Assembly: GCA_018500045.2 (NCBI GenBank)
Contig: JAHBAQ020000034.1
Span: 1-5,202, forward strand
DNA length: 5,202 nt
Origin: Candidatus Shapirobacteria bacterium
GTDB taxonomy: Bacteria > Patescibacteriota > Microgenomatia > UBA12405
Direction: 5' to 3'
Of this stretch, positions 1 to 5,167 are shown piece after piece. The position numbers and the translations under genes were made by a program. How positions within the stretch are numbered: the first letter of the stretch is position 1; every line of letters starts with the position of its first letter. The notes under the pieces were generated by a model that was given only the letters and a program-made list of their open reading frames with translations, did not search any database and had not been told where the DNA came from.

Positions 1-19
1 AGATGTGTATAAGAGACAG
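1..19 (+). other. Tn5/Nextera mosaic-end adapter (not genomic)
   Basis: The first 19 bases, AGATGTGTATAAGAGACAG, are the transposase mosaic end used in tagmentation library preparation. They are technical sequence left on the assembled fragment. Native DNA starts at base 20, so only 16 native bases precede the valS start codon and its upstream neighbour cannot be seen. Confidence 0.97.
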
Positions 20-20
20 G

Positions 21-29
21 TGTTAAAAT
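21..29 (+). promoter_or_regulatory. Extended -10 promoter for valS, predicted leaderless start
   Basis: TGTTAAAAT matches the extended -10 pattern TGnTAnAAT. Six bases separate it from the ATG at 36, so a start the usual seven bases downstream would fall on the A of the ATG and give a leaderless mRNA. There is no Shine-Dalgarno sequence between 20 and 35, which fits. The -35 region would lie in the adapter and is lost. The call rests on one short motif, supported by the same motif upstream of other genes here. Confidence 0.5.
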
Positions 30-35
30 ACTTCC

Positions 36-2312
36 ATGGACAAAGCTTATAATCCCGCATCCGAGGCCCAAATTTATGACATTTGGCTTACCTCTGGTGC
101 CTTTACTCCCAAAGTCCCCGAAAATCCCCAAGAATCCCGTCTCAAAAAAGAGCCTTTCACTATAATTCTCCCTCCACCAAACGCCAATAATCCACTTCAC
201 GCTGGTCACGCTTTATTTACTGTTGAAGATATTTTAGTACGTTTCCACCGAATGCTTGGCGATCCTACCCTTTGGCTTCCTGGCACCGACCACGCTGGTA
301 TTGAAACCCAATTTGTTTTTGAAAAATATCTCCAAAAACAAGGTAAATCTCGTTTCGATTACGACCGTCAAACTTTATTCAAAATGATTTTTGATTACGT
401 CAACGAAAATCGCGATGTCGCCAAAAATCAAATGAAACGTCTTGGTTTTTCTCTTGATTGGACCCGGGAAAAATTCACAATGGATCCCGATCATATCACC
501 CGCGTTTATGCTGTTTTTCATCGAATGGTGAGCCAAGGTTTAGTTTATCGTGATGAAAAAATTGTTAACTACTGTACTTTTTGCGGCACTGCTTTTTCCA
601 ATCTCGAAGTCGAACATAAAAGTGTTGCCTCACATCTTTGGTATTTTAAATACCCTATAGTAGGTGAAAAGGATAAATATATTACTGTGGCTACCACTCG
701 TCCCGAAACTATGCTGGGAGATACGGCCGTCGCCGTCAATTCCAAAGATCCACGATATAAAAATTTATCTGGTAAAAAACTTTTATTACCTTTAGTCAAC
801 AAAGAAATTCCCATTATTTTTGAAGATTCTATTGATCCCAAATTTGGTACTGGTGCCGTCAAAGTTACTCCTAGTCACTCTCCCGAAGATTACGACATGG
901 CCAAAAAATTCAATTTGGAATTTGTCCGCATTTTTGATTATGATGGTAAATCAAATAAAAATGTTCCCGAAAAATATCGTGGTTTTTACCCCAACCAAGT
1001 CCGTCAAATGGTTATCGATGACCTAACCTCTGCTGGTTTAATGGAAAAAATCGTCGATTATTCTCATGAGGTTGGTCATTGTTACAAATGTGGCCGTCCC
1101 ATTGAACCAATTACTGCTCCCCAGTGGTTTGTCAAAATCAAACCTCTTGCTGACAAAGCTGTTGATGTTGTCAAAAACGACGAAATTTTAATTTTTCCCA
1201 AGCGTTTCAAAAAATCTTATCTTACTTGGATGAAAGACGTTCGAGATTGGCCTATTTCTCGCCAAATCGTTTGGGGTCATCAAATTCCTGCTTGGTACAA
1301 TCTCGACGAAACCCCCAATATTAATATCACTTTCATCAATTCCCAAAACGAAACCATTACTGGTCTTTGGTCCGACCTTATCAAAAATAATTCTTATCAA
1401 GAAATTAAATCTGGTCTGCAATCTCTAATCGCTCCAGTTGGTTCCAAATTTTATCTTTCCGAGACTGACGCTCAAAAAAAGAGTCAAAATGTCTTACAAG
1501 AAACCGATACCTTCGACACTTGGTTTTCTTCTGGCCAATGGCCTTATTCCACTTTAGGTTGGGACCCAAATGGTCACCACTCTCCCGATTTTGAATATTT
1601 TTACCCCACTACAGTACTTGATACTATGTGGGATATTCTTTTCTTTTGGGTAGCCCGCATGATTATGTTTGGTCTTTATACTACCGGCCAAATTCCTTTC
1701 AAAGTCGCTCATATGCATTCCCGAGTAACCGATAGTAAAGGTCAAAAAATGTCCAAAAGTAAGGGAAATGTTATTGATCCTCTAACTATGTCCGACCAAT
1801 ATGGGGCCGATGCTCTCCGTATGGCCTTAGTCATTGGTGTTGCCCCAGGTTCCGATATCTCTCTTTCCGAAGATAAAATTCGAGCTCAACGCAATTTCGT
1901 CAACAAAATTTGGAACGCCTCTCGTTTTGTCGAGATGCTTATCGACCGCTTAAATCCCCAAAAAATTTCTCTCGAAATTGATAAATCAAAATTATCAGAT
2001 GTTGATAACGATATTTTAGATAAATTAAATAAAATTACTATCTCTACCACCAAACATCTCGATCATTATCATTTTGGTCAAGCTAGTGAAGATTTATATC
2101 AATTCTTTTGGAAAGAATTTTGTGATATTTATATCGAATCGGCCAAAGATAGGGGAGAAGAAACTATTCCAGTTTTATTAACAGTTTTAATTACCTCTCT
2201 TAAATTACTCCACCCTTTTATTCCTTTCGTCACGGAAACTGTTTATCAAGACTTAATTTCCAAGTATAATTTACCTAAAGAACTTTTAATTTCTTCCTCC
2301 TGGCCACTTTAA
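36..2312 (+). CDS. valS: Valyl-tRNA synthetase, short form without C-terminal coiled coil
   Basis: This cytoplasmic class Ia enzyme charges tRNA-Val with valine using ATP and edits mischarged threonine. In order: the HIGH-type ATP site (PPPNANNPLHAGHA, about 47-59); two Cys pairs suited to one zinc (C180/C183 and C349/C352) around the CP1 editing domain; editing motifs TTRPETMLGDTAVAV (220-234) and GTGAVKVTPSHSPEDYD (271-287); SRQIVWGHQIPAWY (408-421); DTWFSSGQWPYSTLGW (494-509); the KMSKS loop (571-575); and the anticodon-binding helical domain from about residue 615. The protein is 758 residues, whereas bacterial ValRS is usually about 850-950, and it ends right after the anticodon-binding domain at SSSWPL, so the tRNA-contacting C-terminal coiled coil is absent. 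Residues 422-490 form an unusually long, cysteine-free insert. The start follows an extended -10 with no ribosome-binding site. The stop overlaps a GC-rich repeat-like element. Confidence 0.97.
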   Translation: MDKAYNPASEAQIYDIWLTSGAFTPKVPENPQESRLKKEPFTIILPPPNANNPLHAGHALFTVEDILVRFHRMLGDPTLWLPGTDHAGIETQFVFEKYLQKQGKSRFDYDRQTLFKMIFDYVNENRDVAKNQMKRLGFSLDWTREKFTMDPDHITRVYAVFHRMVSQGLVYRDEKIVNYCTFCGTAFSNLEVEHKSVASHLWYFKYPIVGEKDKYITVATTRPETMLGDTAVAVNSKDPRYKNLSGKKLLLPLVNKEIPIIFEDSIDPKFGTGAVKVTPSHSPEDYDMAKKFNLEFVRIFDYDGKSNKNVPEKYRGFYPNQVRQMVIDDLTSAGLMEKIVDYSHEVGHCYKCGRPIEPITAPQWFVKIKPLADKAVDVVKNDEILIFPKRFKKSYLTWMKDVRDWPISRQIVWGHQIPAWYNLDETPNINITFINSQNETITGLWSDLIKNNSYQEIKSGLQSLIAPVGSKFYLSETDAQKKSQNVLQETDTFDTWFSSGQWPYSTLGWDPNGHHSPDFEYFYPTTVLDTMWDILFFWVARMIMFGLYTTGQIPFKVAHMHSRVTDSKGQKMSKSKGNVIDPLTMSDQYGADALRMALVIGVAPGSDISLSEDKIRAQRNFVNKIWNASRFVEMLIDRLNPQKISLEIDKSKLSDVDNDILDKLNKITISTTKHLDHYHFGQASEDLYQFFWKEFCDIYIESAKDRGEETIPVLLTVLITSLKLLHPFIPFVTETVYQDLISKYNLPKELLISSSWPL

Positions 2313-2366
2313 CCCTTGCCCGGCAAGGTCCATAGATACCCCGGAGAGGGTAGAAAGGGAAGGGTT
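2311..2366. repeat. 56-bp GC-rich element with 7-bp inverted ends and inner hairpins
   Basis: The segment opens with AACCCTT (2311-2317) and closes with AAGGGTT (2360-2366), exact reverse complements. Inside are two compact hairpins: CCTTGC-CCG-GCAAGG (2314-2328) and TACCC-CGGAGA-GGGTA (about 2337-2352). It is far more GC-rich than its surroundings and fills most of the valS-TPR gene gap. Its first two bases are the last two of the valS TAA stop. There is no T-run, so it does not look like a rho-independent terminator. It could be a REP/MITE-like dispersed element or an mRNA-processing structure. Dispersal cannot be tested here. Confidence 0.45.
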
Positions 2367-2379
2367 AGGGTATTTATTT

Positions 2380-2826
2380 ATGAAATTTAAACTGTCTATC
2401 ATTCTACTTTTACTTTCTCTCATTTCTTTAAATTTCTATTTCTCCACAAAAAACCCCGATAAATATACTCAATCAAAAATTAATTTATCCGGTTTATCTG
2501 GTAGCACTAGTTATCTTGGTCGTCTCGAATTTTGGCATCTTTTGGTTCAAAATGGTGATTGGACTAATGCCGCCACTTTAGAAAACAAATTAAATCCAGA
2601 TCAAGTAACCACCTATAAACTTAATCACCAACCTCAAGAACTCCAAAAAAAGATTGATCAACTCGATATTAATAATCAAAAAACTGCCGATGATTATATC
2701 GAATTAGCCAAATCCCAATCGCTTTTGGGTGAAACAAATCAAGCCGTCGATTCCATCAAAAAAGCCCACCAACTCGATCCTGTTCGGCCCGATGTTGATA
2801 GGCTTTTTTATTTAGTTTCAAATTAA
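2380..2826 (+). CDS. Small membrane-anchored TPR protein
   Basis: I do not recognise a named family. The 148-residue product starts with a hydrophobic helix (about residues 5-22, LSIILLLLSLISLNFYF) after a short basic tip, fitting a membrane anchor or uncleaved signal peptide with the rest outside. There is no lipobox. Residues 103-136 fit a tetratricopeptide repeat: Y106, L109, A110, A122, I126, A129 and P134 fall at the canonical TPR positions 4, 7, 8, 20, 24, 27 and 32. An earlier helical stretch (about 45-72, with a GDW turn at 59-61) may be a degenerate repeat. A protein-scaffold role is inferred from the TPR alone. The gene begins 67 bp after valS with no promoter of its own that I can see, so cotranscription is likely. 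The only Shine-Dalgarno-like bases are a weak AGGG at 2367-2370. Confidence 0.8.
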   Translation: MKFKLSIILLLLSLISLNFYFSTKNPDKYTQSKINLSGLSGSTSYLGRLEFWHLLVQNGDWTNAATLENKLNPDQVTTYKLNHQPQELQKKIDQLDINNQKTADDYIELAKSQSLLGETNQAVDSIKKAHQLDPVRPDVDRLFYLVSN

Positions 2827-3489
2827 TTACTCTTCTTTCTTTTCCTCGCCTTCCTCAGTTTCTTTCTTTTCAGTAATGACTTCTACATCAGCTGGAGTTG
2901 CTTCAGTAGCTACTGGTTCTTCCTCAGCTCGTGGTTCTTCAACTTTAGCAATCAATTGTTCAGCATCGGTTAATACCGTCAAGATAGAAGTATCAATTTT
3001 CAAATCAGCTACTGTAATGGTTGCTTCCAAATTATCCAAAACCGATAAATCAACTTCAATATTTTCTGGTAAATCAGCTGGCAAAGCTTCAATTTCGATT
3101 TCATCAGTAACCGTCACCAAAGTATTTCCATCTTTTACAGCTTGAGATTCACCGATAAATTCAATTGGTACCATCGCCGAAATCTTTTCTTTCAAATTAA
3201 CTTTGTAGCAGTCAATATGAATCATATTTCCTTCTACCGGGTGATATTGAGGATTTCTAAAAAGAATCGGTAACTTTTCTTTGTCATCCAAAATCATTTC
3301 CACCAAAGTCGATTCTCCAATATCACTAAATAAAGTTTCGACTTCACCTGCATTAAATTGAACCAACAAAGATTCAAAAGCTTTTCCATAAACAGTAGCT
3401 GGCAACAAGCCTTCTTTTCTTAAGTGTTTAACTTTTCTACCGGCAACGGTTCTAGTGGTTGCCTTCACTTGATGTTTTTCTTTGGTCAT
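2827..3489 (-). CDS. rplY: 50S ribosomal protein bL25, long CTC/TL5-type
   Basis: bL25 binds 5S rRNA in the large ribosomal subunit. The 220-residue product has the two-domain CTC/TL5 layout rather than the short E. coli form of about 94 residues. The N-terminal 5S-binding domain (about 1-94) carries GRKVKHLRKEGLLPATVYGK (17-36) and the closing NPQYHPVEGNMIHIDCYKV (79-97). A beta-rich C-terminal domain follows (about 100-184, with PIEFIGES and a LPADLPENIEVDLS segment). A Glu-rich, low-complexity tail runs from about 184 to 220. The ATG at 3489 lies about 60 nt inside its predicted transcript with no good Shine-Dalgarno: the nearest purine-rich AAGGAA is 19 nt away. The stop codon abuts the stop of the convergent TPR gene with no gap. 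Confidence 0.95.
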   Translation of the reverse strand: MTKEKHQVKATTRTVAGRKVKHLRKEGLLPATVYGKAFESLLVQFNAGEVETLFSDIGESTLVEMILDDKEKLPILFRNPQYHPVEGNMIHIDCYKVNLKEKISAMVPIEFIGESQAVKDGNTLVTVTDEIEIEALPADLPENIEVDLSVLDNLEATITVADLKIDTSILTVLTDAEQLIAKVEEPRAEEEPVATEATPADVEVITEKKETEEGEEKKEE

Positions 3490-3515
3490 TATTTTTGTTT
3501 GCCTAGCGTTCCTTC

Positions 3516-3525
3516 GTCTTGCGAC
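3516..3525 (-). promoter_or_regulatory. Small GNRA-capped hairpin in the rplY leader
   Basis: On the minus strand GTC-GCAA-GAC forms a 3-bp stem capped by a GNRA tetraloop, within the roughly 60-nt leader upstream of rplY. The stem is short and could be chance. It is listed because the leader lacks a usable Shine-Dalgarno site and the product is an RNA-binding ribosomal protein, so leader structure may matter. No function is shown. Confidence 0.2.
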
Positions 3526-3556
3526 TACCTAACCTCGGCTTTAATAAACTAGGGCT

Positions 3557-3565
3557 ATTATAACA
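3557..3565 (-). promoter_or_regulatory. Extended -10 promoter for rplY
   Basis: Read on the minus strand, TGTTATAAT is a perfect extended -10. A TGGAAA at 3584-3579, 16 bases upstream, is a 4/6 match to the -35 box and lies inside the 3' end of the deformylase gene. Transcription would start near 3550 and give a leader of about 60 nt before the rplY ATG. The motif lies just past the deformylase stop, so rplY can be transcribed separately from the operon upstream, although readthrough is possible. Confidence 0.65.
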
Positions 3566-3567
3566 TT

Positions 3568-4104
3568 CTATTTGGACTTTTCCACCATCTTTATATATTC
3601 GTTTTTACTCATAATTTTCCTGTAATCACATATTTTTTCTACAAATTCTATTCCTAATAAATGATCGTATTCGTGTTGAATTACTCTGGCCAATAAACCA
3701 CCTGCCTTTAATTTAATTTTTTCTCCTTTTTCGTTTATCGCCTTTACTATTATTTTTTCTGGTCGCTTTACTGGTCCAAACAAATCACCACTAGCCACAC
3801 TTCCACAACCTTCATAAATTATTACTTCTTTTTTCGATTTCCAAGTAATTTTAGGATTAATAAATATTCTTAATTTATCCAGACTTTCAACTTTTCTTGA
3901 TGGAGTTGATCTAATTTCTGTTACAAATATTCTAAGATTTACCCCAATTTGCGGTGCCGCCATTCCTACCAAATTATAATGTCTCATCGAATCCGTCAAA
4001 TCTCCAATAGTTTTTTGTACCACCTTATCATTAATATTCTTTACTATTTTATTTTTTGCCCTCAAAATCTGATTTCCTATTTGAATTACTTCCTTAATTA
4101 TCAT
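3568..4104 (-). CDS. def: Peptide deformylase
   Basis: This metalloenzyme removes the N-formyl group from the initiator methionine of new proteins at the ribosome exit. All three family motifs are present in 178 residues, a normal length: motif 1 GMAAPQ (47-52), motif 2 EGCGS (98-102) and motif 3 QHEYDH (143-148). C100, H144 and H148 are the expected metal ligands and E145 the general base; Q52 is the conserved motif 1 glutamine. Motif 2 carries Gly at the position that is Leu in the common EGCLS form. The start ATG lies 8 bp after the upstream gene's stop, in pure A/T sequence without a Shine-Dalgarno site, so it probably depends on the upstream gene for transcription and perhaps translation. 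It ends in TAG, unlike its TAA-ending neighbours. Confidence 0.96.
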   Translation of the reverse strand: MIIKEVIQIGNQILRAKNKIVKNINDKVVQKTIGDLTDSMRHYNLVGMAAPQIGVNLRIFVTEIRSTPSRKVESLDKLRIFINPKITWKSKKEVIIYEGCGSVASGDLFGPVKRPEKIIVKAINEKGEKIKLKAGGLLARVIQHEYDHLLGIEFVEKICDYRKIMSKNEYIKMVEKSK

Positions 4105-4112
4105 AATTATTA

Positions 4113-4934
4113 TTAATAATGCCAGTCTTTATCAAAATCCATAATAGAAGAAATCTCGTCTGGTCTAACAGCTCTCCGAAGTTGCATATAGCTTGATAAT
4201 AAAAAAGAATAGGTCTTTTTTATTTTTGATAAGTCTTGGTCATTTGGGAACAGCTCTTTGTTTTTTTCTAATATTGATAAAGCTTTCAAACTAGCTCTTC
4301 TTTCTTCATATATCGTCATTCGATAAAGTTCGACTTCTTTTGGAGTTAAATTATCTTCTTTAAAACTATCATCTTTAACCATCATTGACACTGATTTAGC
4401 TGATTCTGCCGAAGAATCATCATCGTCATCATTCAAATCCACGTCTTCTCTCATCAAATGACCAATTTCATGAAGATACGCCGCTACACTAATTCCACTT
4501 CTTATTCCTCCAGCAAAAACAGCGGGAGCTTTATTGTCTAATCCAAAAGCATCTCTGTTTTCCAGTAAATTACAATCAAAAACCGATTTTTCTTCATTGG
4601 GTCGTTCAAATATATTTCCTGCTAAATAAAAATCAACTTCAGGAACTTTTAATTCTTTACCATTTACCAAAAAACTGTTCACTAATAAATCAACATAAGG
4701 TTCAACCTTTTGTCCATTTTCTAATACCATCTCCGTATCAACCATATTTACTAAATTTAAACTCAAACTAATTTTTTGACCACCTTCACAAATAGGGTGG
4801 TCTCCCAAAGTAGCTTCCACAAAATAAGTTCCATAAGTATCCTTATTTATATCGGCATTCTCCGGAAAAAAGTTTCTCACCAATTTAATGTCTTTACTTT
4901 CTTCCTTAATAACTAATCCTTCTCCTGTTTCCAT
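4113..4934 (-). CDS. Uncharacterised HEXXH (gluzincin-like) metalloprotein
   Basis: I do not recognise a named family. The 273-residue product has no signal peptide or membrane helix, so it is probably cytoplasmic. Its key feature is AAYLHEIGHLM (151-161), a canonical HEXXH zinc-binding helix (H155, H159, catalytic E156). About 50 residues later YEERRASLKAL (209-219) supplies a Glu in a helical setting that could be the third ligand, the gluzincin arrangement also seen in ImmA/IrrE-type peptidases. Between them is an acidic loop with five consecutive Asp (169-173). The first 100 residues look beta-rich and may form a separate domain. Peptidase activity is inferred from the motif only. It leads an operon with def (8-bp gap). 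The ATG sits 9 bases after an extended -10, implying a leaderless or nearly leaderless mRNA; the purine-rich AGGAGAAGGA lies inside codons 3-6, after the start. Confidence 0.8.
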   Translation of the reverse strand: METGEGLVIKEESKDIKLVRNFFPENADINKDTYGTYFVEATLGDHPICEGGQKISLSLNLVNMVDTEMVLENGQKVEPYVDLLVNSFLVNGKELKVPEVDFYLAGNIFERPNEEKSVFDCNLLENRDAFGLDNKAPAVFAGGIRSGISVAAYLHEIGHLMREDVDLNDDDDDSSAESAKSVSMMVKDDSFKEDNLTPKEVELYRMTIYEERRASLKALSILEKNKELFPNDQDLSKIKKTYSFLLSSYMQLRRAVRPDEISSIMDFDKDWHY

Positions 4935-4943
4935 AATTAACCA

Positions 4944-4952
4944 ATTTTATCA
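4944..4952 (-). promoter_or_regulatory. Extended -10 promoter for the metalloprotein-def operon
   Basis: On the minus strand TGATAAAAT matches the extended -10 pattern, nine bases before the ATG at 4934. A start 7 bases downstream would leave a leader of about 2-3 nt. The expected -35 position falls inside the GC-rich palindrome at 4966-4987 and has no match to TTGACA, so the extended -10 would have to be sufficient. Confidence 0.55.
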
Positions 4953-4965
4953 TCATTTTTTTAAG

Positions 4966-5007
4966 CCCTCCCTTCATCAAGGGAGGGTGGTCGCAGACCG
5001 GGTGGGT
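4966..5007. repeat. GC-rich REP-like palindromic element
   Basis: CCCTCCCTT (4966-4974) and AAGGGAGGG (4979-4987) form a perfect 9-bp stem with a CATC loop. Next comes a second hairpin, GGTC-GCA-GACC (4989-4999), and a G-rich tail, GGGTGGG (5000-5007 region). The double-hairpin, GC-rich design in an AT-rich intergenic gap resembles REP/BIME-type or MITE-derived intergenic repeats. No T-run follows directly on either strand, so it is not a standard terminator. It lies between two divergent promoters and covers the minus-strand -35 region. Confidence 0.6.
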
Positions 5008-5022
5008 TTTGTCTTAATTTTG

Positions 5023-5031
5023 TGATATTAT
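5023..5031 (+). promoter_or_regulatory. Extended -10 promoter of the right-end RNA
   Basis: TGATATTAT is an extended -10 motif with a predicted start near 5038. There is no convincing -35: TTGTCT at 5009-5014 is only 11 bases away, too close. The spacing to the ATG at 5041 (nine bases) equals that of the divergent metalloprotein gene. Confidence 0.55.
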
Positions 5032-5040
5032 CTACCTAAT

Positions 5041-5112
5041 ATGTCATTCATAAAACTATCTCGTTCTTGGCGACTTCAACTAGCCCAATCGGGAGATGTT
5101 TTAGTGGCATAA
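5041..5112 (+). CDS. Possible 23-residue leader peptide or small protein
   Basis: An ATG-to-TAA frame of 23 codons starts nine bases after an extended -10, the same geometry as the metalloprotein gene, so it could be translated from a leaderless mRNA. The peptide is MSFIKLSRSWRLQL followed by AQSGDVLVA, with no membrane helix. Its two Arg codons are CGN, matching other plus-strand genes. It spans the upstream pairing segment (5051-5062) and the switch segment (5091-5103), so translation could decide which RNA fold forms. No codon run suggests a particular amino-acid sensor. A frame this short can arise by chance. Confidence 0.25.
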   Translation: MSFIKLSRSWRLQLAQSGDVLVA

Positions 5113-5138
5113 AACTATATTTATAAAAAAATATATCC

Positions 5139-5167
5139 AAATCTCCCGGTTACCCCGGGATTTTTTT
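5139..5167 (+). terminator. Rho-independent terminator
   Basis: TCCCGG (5144-5149) pairs with CCGGGA (5155-5160) across a TTACC loop, and AAA (5139-5141) can add pairs with TTT after a two-base bulge. Seven T residues follow at 5161-5167. This is a good intrinsic terminator for the plus-strand RNA, and its 5' arm overlaps the 3' strand of the junction-closing stem. Confidence 0.75.

Noticed and set aside
569..862. Minus-strand open frame of 97 codons inside valS, plus similar frames at 820-1026, 1188-1421 and 1554-1745
   Set aside because: All lie within the clearly conserved valS coding sequence, resemble no known protein and have no start signals.
2313..2379. A frameshifted remnant of the missing ValRS C-terminal domain
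   Set aside because: The gap is only 67 bp of GC-rich hairpin sequence and the next gene starts with a clean hydrophobic anchor, so no coiled-coil coding sequence is left.
2876..3145. Plus-strand Ser/Thr-rich open frame of 89 codons
   Set aside because: It is the antisense of rplY; its low-complexity composition mirrors the Glu/Ala/Val-rich tail on the real strand.
4966..4999. Rho-independent terminator
   Set aside because: The stem is strong, but no T-run follows it directly on either strand, and no gene ends into it: it lies upstream of both flanking transcripts.
5091..5147. A functional tRNA gene
   Set aside because: The span between acceptor-like strands is only 57 nt, there is no T arm or TTC motif, no credible anticodon loop and no CCA.
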